From the NCBI GenBank assembly GCA_003535775.1, contig DPYO01000128.1, positions 1 to 17,400 of the forward strand: 17,400 nt of DNA, read 5' to 3'. The stretch comes from Fidelibacterota bacterium. Its GTDB lineage: Bacteria > Fidelibacterota > Marinisomatia > Marinisomatales > UBA8229. The first letter of the stretch is position 1, and every line of letters begins with the position of its first letter. Of the stretch, positions 8,935-16,164 are shown in pieces. The position numbers were made by a program, and so were the translations under genes. Below the pieces are notes generated by a model. It did no database searches and had not been told where the DNA came from. It worked only from the letters and a program-made list of their open reading frames with translations.

Positions 8935-8944
8935 TTTTTTTATA

Positions 8945-9598
8945 GTGATAGCATTTAATGGTGTTTCTTATTTTTTTTCAAAAGAAATTGGTGTAAAAGA
9001 TGTCAATTTTGAAATTAGCCAGGATGAATTTGCTTTTTTAATTGGTCCAACCGGATCAGGGAAAACGACTATTATGCGTCTCATTTATATGGATCTAATG
9101 CCTGACGATGGGTTTGTCACCGTTGGTGGAATAAGTTCGAACAAAATAAAAAAACGAAAGATACCAATGGTGCGCCGAAAAATAGGGATGGTCTTTCAGG
9201 ATTACCATCTTTTATCTGACCGAAATATTTTTGAAAATGTTGCTCTTCCTTTGCATATGGTAGGAATAAGGAGAGATGAAGTGCGAGAAAGGGTCATGAA
9301 TATGTTGAATGAATTAAATATTGAGGAGAAAGAAAAAAAGAAACCATTTGAATTATCTGGAGGAGAACAGCAGAGAGTTTGTATTGCCCGTGCGTTAGTA
9401 AAAGAGCCGGAAGTCATTCTTGCCGATGAACCAACTGGAAACTTAGATCCCGTTGCTGCTCATGATTTGATAAAATTACTGGAAAATGTTAATAATGAAG
9501 GAACAGCTGTGTTCATGGTTTCTCATAACTACAATTTAATTAAGAACAGAGGTCATAGAATTCTGGAAATCCAGATGGGGGAAATTCAAAACCAATGA
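8945..9598 (+). CDS. ftsE: Cell-division ABC ATPase FtsE
   Basis: FtsE is the cytoplasmic ATPase of the FtsEX complex, which in characterised bacteria couples the divisome to activation of cell-wall hydrolases. From GTG 8945 the protein is 217 residues, near the usual ~220, and begins MIAFNGVSYFF, matching the MIxFxxVSxxY start of the family. Walker A GPTGSGKT is at 34-41, the Q-loop is in GMVFQDYHLL (81-90), the ABC signature LSGGEQQRV is at 137-145, Walker B VILADEPTGNLD is at 157-168, and an H-loop SHN follows near the end. The LADEPTGNLD and DYHLL details and the neighbouring ftsX distinguish it from LolD/MacB-like relatives. An in-frame extension to 8882 exists but overlaps the antiporter and matches no family N-terminus. 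The stop overlaps ftsX (ATGA). Confidence 0.93.
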   Translation: MIAFNGVSYFFSKEIGVKDVNFEISQDEFAFLIGPTGSGKTTIMRLIYMDLMPDDGFVTVGGISSNKIKKRKIPMVRRKIGMVFQDYHLLSDRNIFENVALPLHMVGIRRDEVRERVMNMLNELNIEEKEKKKPFELSGGEQQRVCIARALVKEPEVILADEPTGNLDPVAAHDLIKLLENVNNEGTAVFMVSHNYNLIKNRGHRILEIQMGEIQNQ

Positions 9599-10461
9599 TC
9601 GATAAAATTTCATTTTTATTAATTGAAGGTTTTAGGAATTTATGGCGGCATAAATTAACTGCTTCGACATCCATTTTTTCAGTTTTTCTGACGTTATTTC
9701 TAATTGGAATACTCATTATAGTGGGTCAGAATTCTCACTATCCTATTGAATATTTTCGGTCTAAGTATAAAATTGAGGTTTTTTTCAATAACAATACTTC
9801 AGATGCACAAGAAAAAATTATTATTGAGAAAATTCGTGAACTTCCTGAAGTCCGTTCGGTAACACCAATTACAAAAAAGGATGCTGTGAGAATCTTTAAA
9901 GATCAGTTTGGAGAAGATGTGATAAAAATGCTTGGATATAATCCTCTTCCAGGCAGTGCGGTAGTGAACATTAATAAAGATGGTTTTGAGCAGGTAAACC
10001 TTGAGCCCCTTACAGAAAAGATTCAGTCACTAAATGGTGTGGATGTTGTTCGATACCAGGGGAGGTTAATCAGCCGTTTAGAAAGATTTTATCAAATGAT
10101 GATCAACCTGTTAAAAATATCTACCGGGGTAATTCTCCTGGTTAGTATCGTAGTTATTTCAAATACAATCAAATTGACCATTTATACATGCCGGGAACTG
10201 ATCAAAACATTGCAGTTACTTGGTGCGACAAAAATGTTTATAAAAGTTCCCTTTATTCTGGAGGGAATATTTCAAAGTATCATTGGAGCTTCTTTGGCAT
10301 TTTTTACTATCTTTGGGCTTATGAAAGCGGGTAATTACTATCTTCCTCAATTAGTTACATTGAGGATTCAATTGGACCTTTATTTTGGAATTGGATTACT
10401 CATTATTTCTGTCGTCATTGGTTTTATAGGTAGTTATCGTGCAGTCTCAAAATTTTTATAA
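9595..10461 (+). CDS. ftsX: Cell-division permease FtsX
   Basis: FtsX is the membrane partner of FtsE. The 288-residue protein has the family topology: a short cytoplasmic N-terminus with RNLWRHK (14-20), TM1 at about 25-45, an extracytoplasmic domain at about 46-165 containing the characteristic YNPLPGSAVV (115-124), then three C-terminal TM segments at about 172-192, 222-245 and 262-284. The loop after TM2 carries ELIKTLQLLGATKMFIKVPFI in two pieces, the coupling-helix region typical of FtsX. The extracytoplasmic domain is where cell-wall hydrolase activators bind in other species; no such partner (EnvC, RipC or PcsB type) is encoded here. The ATG overlaps the ftsE stop by four bases, as is usual for this pair. 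Confidence 0.93.
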   Translation: MIDKISFLLIEGFRNLWRHKLTASTSIFSVFLTLFLIGILIIVGQNSHYPIEYFRSKYKIEVFFNNNTSDAQEKIIIEKIRELPEVRSVTPITKKDAVRIFKDQFGEDVIKMLGYNPLPGSAVVNINKDGFEQVNLEPLTEKIQSLNGVDVVRYQGRLISRLERFYQMMINLLKISTGVILLVSIVVISNTIKLTIYTCRELIKTLQLLGATKMFIKVPFILEGIFQSIIGASLAFFTIFGLMKAGNYYLPQLVTLRIQLDLYFGIGLLIISVVIGFIGSYRAVSKFL

Positions 10462-10476
10462 ATGTTTATTCACCAC

Positions 10477-10506
10477 TTGACTAAAAAAAATAATAAGGTC
10501 TAATTT
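10477..10506 (+). promoter_or_regulatory. Putative promoter of hrcA-grpE-dnaJ
   Basis: In the 51-base gap between ftsX and hrcA, TTGACT (10477-10482) is followed after 18 bases by TAATTT (10501-10506). This fits a sigma-70-type -35/-10 pair, and TAATTTAG is also one mismatch from the Bacteroidetes-type TAnnTTTG element. The -10 ends six bases before the hrcA ATG, so transcription would begin at or next to the start codon. A 6-base inverted repeat, ACTAAA (10480-10485) and TTTAGT (10504-10509), spans the same elements. The region is AT-rich, so chance matches are easy. Confidence 0.4.
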
Positions 10507-10512
10507 AGTATC

Positions 10513-11544
10513 ATGAAAGAACAAGATTCAAAAGGACTAAGTGAAAGGGAACACCTTGTTCTCATGACAACAATTGAGGATTATATTGAAGTAAATCATC
10601 CCGTTGGGTCCAATTTCCTAAAAAAACGTCATTTATTTTCTTTTAGCCCAGCAACAATCCGGAACACTTTAGCATGCCTAGAATCAAAAGGAATGCTTAC
10701 TCATACGCATACCTCTTCTGGGCGAATACCAACAGATGAAGGTTACAGATATTATGTTGATAAGTTGTCAGACAGCGAAAAAATGGAAGGTAAATTAGAT
10801 GAGGATACTTTTAAGAACCTTATTAAGATGACCTCAAACATTGATGATTTGATGCAGGCAACTGCAATTTTGTTATCTAAAGTAAGCCGATTGTTTGGTT
10901 TCGTTATGATTTCTGAGGTGAATAAAAGTATTTTAACAGATATTGAACTTATTTCTCTTTCCTCTGACCGTGTTATGGTGGTTCTTGCCATGAAAACAGG
11001 ATTAATTCGTTCAATTGTACTTGAACTGAAAGTGGTTGTTAATCAGAATGAATTAGATAGTATCACTGCAATTTTGAAAGAATGTTTACTTGGTCTTTCG
11101 TTAGATGAAATTCAGAAGACAATCCATCTTCGTGTGTGTGGATCAGATATCTTTGATCATGAAATTATTCAAGTGTTGGTTAATAAGCCAGTCTCACATT
11201 TCAGTCTCGCAGGTAATACATTGATTTATACTTCATCCTACAGTGAACTGTTAAATTATCCAGAATTTCAGGAAGTCACGATACTCCAGAAGACAATTAA
11301 AGCTCTAGAGAAAAGGAATATTAAACAGTTTATAAAATCTAATGTGGGTTCAGAAAAAAAATATACATTTATTGGACATGAGACAAACAACGATCTCATG
11401 GATCACTTTTCAATTTTGACTTCTCGATTTAATAGTGATTTAGTAACCGGTCAATTAGCTGTTTTAGGTCCTACTCGTATACGGTATCAATTTGTGAAGC
11501 GTATACTTGAAGATTTTTCGAAGGTGTTACCGAATGTCTGTTAA
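10513..11544 (+). CDS. hrcA: Heat-shock repressor HrcA
   Basis: HrcA represses chaperone genes by binding CIRCE operators and is kept active by GroEL. The 343-residue length is typical. The N-terminal winged helix contains SPATIRN at 45-51 (recognition helix) and the family hallmark HTSSGRIPTDEGYRYYV at 66-82. The rest is the GAF-like and dimerisation region, ending with a recognisable LAVLGPTRIRYQFVKRIL block near 315-333. Its place directly before grpE and dnaJ confirms the call. No CIRCE sequence (TTAGCACTC-N9-GAGTGCTAA) is visible upstream, so autoregulation cannot be inferred. A weak AAGG at 10495-10498 lies 14 bases from the ATG, too far for a good ribosome site. The gene's last 11 bases overlap grpE. 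Confidence 0.93.
   Translation: MKEQDSKGLSEREHLVLMTTIEDYIEVNHPVGSNFLKKRHLFSFSPATIRNTLACLESKGMLTHTHTSSGRIPTDEGYRYYVDKLSDSEKMEGKLDEDTFKNLIKMTSNIDDLMQATAILLSKVSRLFGFVMISEVNKSILTDIELISLSSDRVMVVLAMKTGLIRSIVLELKVVVNQNELDSITAILKECLLGLSLDEIQKTIHLRVCGSDIFDHEIIQVLVNKPVSHFSLAGNTLIYTSSYSELLNYPEFQEVTILQKTIKALEKRNIKQFIKSNVGSEKKYTFIGHETNNDLMDHFSILTSRFNSDLVTGQLAVLGPTRIRYQFVKRILEDFSKVLPNVC
11520..11526 (+). promoter_or_regulatory. Ribosome binding site of grpE, inside hrcA
   Basis: GAAGGTG lies 7 bases before the ATG at 11534, within the 3' end of hrcA. It is a strong Shine-Dalgarno match and fixes the grpE start at 11534 over the in-frame TTG at 11507. Confidence 0.7.
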
Positions 11545-12088
11545 AAAACAGGAAACAGTTGATTCGTCTGGAAAGAAGATCGAACAAAAGAAAAAAAAGG
11601 CTCCCCTCCCAAAGGGTTCTAAAGAAAAACAAAAAATCAATGATTTAAACCAACAGTTGGTTCAAAATGAGGATCGACATCTTCGTCTTATTGCAGAATT
11701 TGATAATTATCGACGCCGAAAAGGGAAAGAGATAACCCAAATGCTGCAGTATGAAGGAAAGGCAATATTTGAAGATTTATTACCCATCATTGATGATTTG
11801 GATCGATTAGCTGAGGCCTTCAATACACATAAGGAATCTGATGATGGATCATCTATTAAGGAAGGAGTTCGATTAATTCAAGCAAAAATGAGAAAGTTTT
11901 TAGAAGATTGGAAGATAGAACCCTATGGTACACCAGGTGAAATATTGGATTTAGATGTTCATGATGCGATTATGACTCAGAAAAAAAAGGGGAAGAAGGA
12001 AAATGAAATTCTGCAAGTTTTTCAAAAGGGTTATACTTACAAAGATAAGGTAGTCCGCCATGCAAAAGTGATTGTCAACAAAAAATGA
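11534..12088 (+). CDS. grpE: Nucleotide exchange factor GrpE
   Basis: GrpE releases ADP from DnaK and acts as a thermosensor in the DnaK-DnaJ cycle in the cytoplasm. From ATG 11534 it has 184 residues, a normal length. Residues 1-33 are Lys-rich and probably disordered. Residues 34-80 form the long dimerisation helix with the diagnostic AEFDNYRRR at 54-62. DLLPIIDDLDRLAEAF at 81-96 starts the four-helix part. The C-terminal beta domain shows the family pattern with DLDVHDAI in place of the common FDPxxHEA, and ends with GYTYKDKVVRHAKVIV. The start is set by the ribosome site at 11520-11526. It overlaps hrcA by 11 bases and dnaJ by four (ATGA). Confidence 0.93.
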   Translation: MSVKKQETVDSSGKKIEQKKKKAPLPKGSKEKQKINDLNQQLVQNEDRHLRLIAEFDNYRRRKGKEITQMLQYEGKAIFEDLLPIIDDLDRLAEAFNTHKESDDGSSIKEGVRLIQAKMRKFLEDWKIEPYGTPGEILDLDVHDAIMTQKKKGKKENEILQVFQKGYTYKDKVVRHAKVIVNKK

Positions 12089-13206
12089 AAGATTTGTATG
12101 AGATATTAGGTGTGGATAACACTGCATCAGCTGAGGAAATAAAGCGGGCTTATCGAAAAATTGCTATGAAATACCATCCGGACAAAAACCCCGGAAATAA
12201 AGAGGCAGAACAGCAATTTAAAGAATCAGCTGAAGCTTACTCTGTATTGAGTGATAAACAAAAACGAGGGCAGTACGATCAGTTTGGTCATGCCGGCGTA
12301 GGCATGGGCCAGCAGGGCGGCGGGTTCGGAGGTGATGTACATATGTCCATGGATGATATTTTTAGTCAATTCAGTGATATTTTTGGGGGACATAATCCTT
12401 TTCAGGATATTTTTGGAGGTTCAACAAGACAAAGCAGTCATGTGCGAAAAGCAAAGGACCTGCGTGTCTCAATTGAGGTAGATTTTTCTGATATATTGCA
12501 CGGAACTGAAAAAAAAATCCGAATCAAACGGTTTGAAGTTTGCACGACTTGTGATGGCAATGGGGCTAAGCCAGGTACGACACCTTCACAGTGTAGGCAT
12601 TGTGGAGGGAATGGTCAAGTACAAAGAATGTCACAATCCTTTTTCGGGCAATCTGTTGTTGTAAGTGATTGCCCCGTTTGTCGTGGAGAGGGGGTTTTAA
12701 ATGAACATCCGTGTCGTGATTGCAGTGGTCGGGGAATTATCCGTAAAACAGCAACTATTAAAATTTCAGTTCCTAAAGGAGTTTCCACTGGAAATTATAT
12801 GACCTTAAGCAAAGAAGGGAATAAAGGCGGAAAAGGTATTGAACCGGGGGACCTCGTTGTCTATTTTGAAGAGAAAGAACACCCCTTTTTTATTCGGCAT
12901 GGGCTTGATATTTTTATTGAAGCGCAGGTACCAATATCTTGGGCTGTATTAGGAGGAACTATTGACGTACCTACCATTGATGGTAAAGCCAGCCTAAAAA
13001 TACCAGATGGTATTCAATCTGGACAGATTCTCCGAATGCGCGGAAAAGGATTTCCAAAATTAAGAGGAGGCCAAAAAGGTGATCAGCTTGTGAGGATACA
13101 AGTTTCAACACCAAAATCCCTGAGTAAAAAAGAAAAGGATTTGTTTTCAGAATTAGCTAGTTTAAATGGGAAGTTGAAACCGAAGTTTAATAAAGTTGAT
13201 TTTTAG
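12085..13206 (+). CDS. dnaJ: Chaperone DnaJ
   Basis: DnaJ delivers unfolded substrates to DnaK and stimulates its ATPase. This is a complete class I (type A) protein of 373 residues. The J domain is at 1-65 with HPD at 31-33. The Gly/Phe region is at about 68-115 and is rich in GG and DIFGG. Four zinc-binding CxxCxGxG repeats start at Cys153, Cys170, Cys196 and Cys210. The C-terminal substrate-binding domains follow to about 365 (VSVPKG-type and RMRGKGFP motifs are visible). The ATG overlaps grpE (ATGA) and the TAG stop overlaps the next GTG start. No dnaK gene lies in the window, so its client ATPase must be encoded elsewhere. Confidence 0.96.
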   Translation: MKDLYEILGVDNTASAEEIKRAYRKIAMKYHPDKNPGNKEAEQQFKESAEAYSVLSDKQKRGQYDQFGHAGVGMGQQGGGFGGDVHMSMDDIFSQFSDIFGGHNPFQDIFGGSTRQSSHVRKAKDLRVSIEVDFSDILHGTEKKIRIKRFEVCTTCDGNGAKPGTTPSQCRHCGGNGQVQRMSQSFFGQSVVVSDCPVCRGEGVLNEHPCRDCSGRGIIRKTATIKISVPKGVSTGNYMTLSKEGNKGGKGIEPGDLVVYFEEKEHPFFIRHGLDIFIEAQVPISWAVLGGTIDVPTIDGKASLKIPDGIQSGQILRMRGKGFPKLRGGQKGDQLVRIQVSTPKSLSKKEKDLFSELASLNGKLKPKFNKVDF

Positions 13207-13655
13207 TGAAACTCTTTACTTCTCAGGAAAAAACTGTTTTTCGTTTTTTGATTGGAACTGCGCTTGCCGGACTCATTGTTGGGGCTATTAGACATAATTA
13301 TTTTGATAACAAACGAGACAATATTGCTGTTCATGAAAGAAAAGCATCCTTTTTAAGGGACAGTCAATTACCTCTTGATACAAATGCAGTAAGCGTGCTT
13401 CAAGAAATTGTTTCAGATGGTCAAGAAGAAGCATTGATAGAAGGTAGTATTAAGAAAAAAATTGAAATTATTAATGTAAATACTGCAAAGAAAGATGAAT
13501 TGATTTTTTTACCAAATGTTGGTCCAGTTACAGCAGAACGGATTATTCGATTTCGAGAAGATTTTGGAGTGTTTAAATCAATTGACGATTTAACAAGAGT
13601 AAAAGGAATAGGTCCAAAAACGTTGGATAAATTGAGGAAATATGTAACAATTTAA
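13206..13655 (+). CDS. Membrane-anchored ComEA-like helix-hairpin-helix protein
   Basis: The protein has 149 residues and starts with GTG at 13206, sharing one base with the dnaJ stop. An N-terminal hydrophobic segment at about 12-28 (FRFLIGTALAGLIVGAI) should anchor it in the inner membrane with the rest outside. A charged linker at 30-85 leads to a ComEA-type domain: INVNTA at 89-94, hairpin LPNVGPVTAERII at 102-114, a spacer FREDFGVFKSIDDL, and a second hairpin VKGIGPKTLDKLRKYV at 132-147. In competent bacteria this domain binds incoming double-stranded DNA in the periplasm. The anchored form resembles Gram-positive ComEA more than the short soluble Gram-negative type. HhH domains also occur in unrelated small proteins, so a DNA-uptake role is inference, strengthened by the pilus-like genes that follow. 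Confidence 0.82.
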   Translation: MKLFTSQEKTVFRFLIGTALAGLIVGAIRHNYFDNKRDNIAVHERKASFLRDSQLPLDTNAVSVLQEIVSDGQEEALIEGSIKKKIEIINVNTAKKDELIFLPNVGPVTAERIIRFREDFGVFKSIDDLTRVKGIGPKTLDKLRKYVTI

Positions 13656-13668
13656 TTGAGTTAATTCT

Positions 13669-14412
13669 ATGGATTTTAAAAATAGTCAAAAGCGAAATGA
13701 TTTTATTGAGCTGTTAATTGTATCGGCGTTTATTGCCATGATATTTACTATTTATGTTCCGGTAGGAATATGGGAAGAAGAAGATAAATTCCGCGGAAAA
13801 AGTCATTTTCGAATGAAGACTATTTATGGAGTAGAATCTTTTTTTGAACAATTAACAGATATCTATGAGGCTGATGGTCTATGGGCAATGAATGTCGTTA
13901 ATGCTGTGAGGGATTCATTAACTGCAGATTCAACCTATATTGGATTACAAACTATGGTTTTGAACAATAGGGACATTCAGGTAGACATACCAAACGGTTT
14001 TGAAACAGAGTATGATACCACTTTTGGATTTATGAAAATGAGAAGGGATACAATTATTGATACTACCGTTACTGTTGTTGTTTTTTCTGAGGAATTATCC
14101 CGGAATGATACAGTTTTTATCCAGCGAAAAGCTCTTGGTAAAATAAAAATGGACCCCTCCTTTCGAAAGATATTAAGTGAAGAACCTTTACAAAGAATAG
14201 AAGTTGTGGAATACTATGATACTTATATGCCTGATTCTTCAATGTTTTATTGTCCTGTTACGGATGATCCATATAAAATTACACTTGAAGAATCGAGCCT
14301 TAAAATAGAAAGCCCAATTACAGAAATATATAAAGAATCCAGGTACATATTTTTTTCATTTAAAGCATTTAATCATGGATATATTGATGATGGAGCTCGA
14401 AGTTGGAATTGA
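13669..14412 (+). CDS. Unrecognised protein with type IV pilin-like N-terminal helix
   Basis: I do not recognise a family for this 247-residue protein. Its N-terminus is striking: a short basic leader (MDFKNSQKR) and then NDFIELLIVSAFIAMIFTIYVP. Aligned to classical prepilins, Glu14 falls on the conserved Glu5 and Pro31 on Pro22, with hydrophobic residues between. The residue before the expected cleavage point is Arg9 instead of the invariant Gly, so processing by the usual prepilin peptidase is doubtful. After the helix, an RMKTIYGVESFFEQLTDIY stretch (48-66) resembles the region after the pilin helix in pseudopilins, and FYCPVTDDPYKI at 193-204 resembles the CPxTGxxY pattern seen in some of them. 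An ordinary signal-anchor protein is the alternative. It sits 13 bases after the ComEA-like gene and 6 before the PilM/GspL-like gene. Confidence 0.7.
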   Translation: MDFKNSQKRNDFIELLIVSAFIAMIFTIYVPVGIWEEEDKFRGKSHFRMKTIYGVESFFEQLTDIYEADGLWAMNVVNAVRDSLTADSTYIGLQTMVLNNRDIQVDIPNGFETEYDTTFGFMKMRRDTIIDTTVTVVVFSEELSRNDTVFIQRKALGKIKMDPSFRKILSEEPLQRIEVVEYYDTYMPDSSMFYCPVTDDPYKITLEESSLKIESPITEIYKESRYIFFSFKAFNHGYIDDGARSWN

Positions 14413-14418
14413 TGGACA

Positions 14419-16149
14419 ATGCTTAACTTAATCTTAAATAATACACATCTTCTTTGTGCTCAATCGACAAAGACATCCCAGGGATTAATTGTTAATAGCT
14501 TAGCTTTTCGTAAGTTTTCCCGGAAATTAAAAGATGTTATTCATGATGATCGGAAGCTGAGTGCTCTCCTTCAACCAGCTTTTCGGAGTATTGCAAAATC
14601 TTGTCCTTTTTCTGGAGATAAAGTATATGTGGCTTTGGATGATGATCTCCTGTACCAGGATGTTCTTATTGCAGAAGAGGATTTTTCAACGGATGATGCC
14701 TGGGAATATATCCTATGGTCTGCAAAGCAACGATGGGGAGATCAGCATAAACAGTATTCAACTTTTTCTCAGTCATATTTTGAAAAACAAAATGAATACC
14801 AGGTTATTTCATGTCCGATAAATCTGATAAACCAAATAAATAAAATTATTAAGGAAATGAATGCTGAACCTGTTTGGATGGGGTTATTTAGTGAAATTCT
14901 TCTGGAGGGAGATAAAAATAGTAATAACATTTTCATATTTGATCAAGGGAAATCCTATCGCGTTTTTCATAGAGATAGACGTGGTTATGTAAGTGGAATA
15001 GTCAGATTTACCTCTGGTAAATTTAAGATTCAATCATCAATTGGCAGGGGACAAACCTTGAAAAGTATTTTTCAGGAATTAGATAAAACCGTACAGGTTC
15101 GATGTGTAGACCAGTTAACAAAAGGTAAGATGGCTCATTGGGAAAAAATGAGTTTTACTGTTTTACAGCCACTTCAAGAGATAAACACAAAAGGAATAAA
15201 AATGCCTATTGACGTTTCTCAGCGTGGATTAAATATTCTAACTGAATTAATAGGGGGTAATGCTGCTGAGGTATCGATCAATTTATTTAATATTCCTTAT
15301 ATACATGATATTTTACCCAAACCAGTAAAAATTGATAAAGCGAAAGAGCTTAAAGCTGAACCTATTGAACCAAGAAAAAAGCCTGTACGAAAAAAGGCAA
15401 AAACGATTAAAAGATCATTTCAATTTCAGGAGGCATTTATTGGGCTTCTTATTATTGGGATACTTTTCGGATCGATTTATTTCAAATTAAATAAAAAGGA
15501 GATTAATTTCTCCTTTCTTACACAATTTGTTTCTAAAGTAATAACCTCTGAAGAGACTGCTATAGAAGTGAGTCCCGGATTTCAGCATAAAGAAGAGGTA
15601 TTCAATTCAAAGACAGCTCCTTTTCAAACTCAGTATAATACTTCCCAATCTCTCCTTAATACAGTCACTTATATCCTGAATACTATTTCTATTTCCGAAA
15701 TGTTTTCACTGTCAATTCAGGATCTTAAAATGGAGTTAGCCTGGACAGGTGATCAGGATACAGGGTTTTTGAATAGTTTGGAAGGAGTTTCAATGCAACT
15801 TGAAAAAGATGAAGATAACAAACATCATCTGGTTGTTATGCTCAGTAAGAAAGTTGTAGCAGTGCCAGGGAGCCGGATTGAAAGAGATGATCTCATTACA
15901 ATAATTTCGGATAAATTCAATCAATCTAAGTTCCGTCTACTTGAAACTATTGAAAATGGAGAGGAGGGCTTTGATCCTTTGATATTGCAAATTGATTCTA
16001 TTGAAAAAGCCCACAAGTTCACAAAATGGGTTTCGGGATTAGCTGGCAATATTATTGTTCGAAAAGTTGAAGTGAATAATCAAATAAATATTCAGGACTC
16101 CAACGCTGTTTTTCATATTGCAGTTTTTAAAGACAATTTCCATAGTTAA
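14419..16149 (+). CDS. PilM/GspL-like protein with transmembrane segment and periplasmic domain
   Basis: This 576-residue protein has two halves. Residues 1-300 look like the actin-like ATPase fold of PilM/GspL: KVYVALDDDLLYQDVLI from 68, an alpha region to 125, VISCPINLINQINKIIKEM, then the strand-turn NIFIFDQGKSYRVF at 170-183, where the actin fold has its second phosphate loop. There is no strong sequence signature, so this is an inference from secondary-structure pattern and order. A Lys/Arg-rich linker at about 303-333 leads to one transmembrane helix at 339-355 (AFIGLLIIGILFGSIYF). The remaining ~220 residues should be periplasmic, as in GspL or a PilM-PilN fusion. Such proteins form the inner-membrane platform of type II secretion or type IV pili. 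The upstream neighbour with a pilin-like helix supports this. The start, 6 bases after that gene's stop, has no clear ribosome site. Confidence 0.65.
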   Translation: MLNLILNNTHLLCAQSTKTSQGLIVNSLAFRKFSRKLKDVIHDDRKLSALLQPAFRSIAKSCPFSGDKVYVALDDDLLYQDVLIAEEDFSTDDAWEYILWSAKQRWGDQHKQYSTFSQSYFEKQNEYQVISCPINLINQINKIIKEMNAEPVWMGLFSEILLEGDKNSNNIFIFDQGKSYRVFHRDRRGYVSGIVRFTSGKFKIQSSIGRGQTLKSIFQELDKTVQVRCVDQLTKGKMAHWEKMSFTVLQPLQEINTKGIKMPIDVSQRGLNILTELIGGNAAEVSINLFNIPYIHDILPKPVKIDKAKELKAEPIEPRKKPVRKKAKTIKRSFQFQEAFIGLLIIGILFGSIYFKLNKKEINFSFLTQFVSKVITSEETAIEVSPGFQHKEEVFNSKTAPFQTQYNTSQSLLNTVTYILNTISISEMFSLSIQDLKMELAWTGDQDTGFLNSLEGVSMQLEKDEDNKHHLVVMLSKKVVAVPGSRIERDDLITIISDKFNQSKFRLLETIENGEEGFDPLILQIDSIEKAHKFTKWVSGLAGNIIVRKVEVNNQINIQDSNAVFHIAVFKDNFHS

Positions 16150-16153
16150 TATT

Positions 16154-16158
16154 GGAAA
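16154..16158 (+). promoter_or_regulatory. Probable ribosome binding site of rsmD
   Basis: GGAAA lies 6 bases before the ATG at 16165 in the 15-base gap after the preceding stop. It is a modest Shine-Dalgarno match but supports that start. Confidence 0.4.
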
Positions 16159-16164
16159 ATTTGG

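Noticed and set aside
8882..8944. N-terminal extension of FtsE to 8882
   Set aside because: It would overlap the antiporter gene by 32 bases and adds 21 residues unlike any FtsE start; GTG at 8945 gives the family N-terminus and has an upstream AGGTAGG.
10462..10512. CIRCE operator before hrcA
   Set aside because: No sequence close to TTAGCACTC-N9-GAGTGCTAA is present; the 6-base dyad there is too short and too AT-rich to call an operator.
11507..11533. Longer GrpE starting at TTG 11507
   Set aside because: The ATG at 11534 has a strong GAAGGTG ribosome site at the right distance; the extra nine residues are hrcA-coding sequence in another frame.
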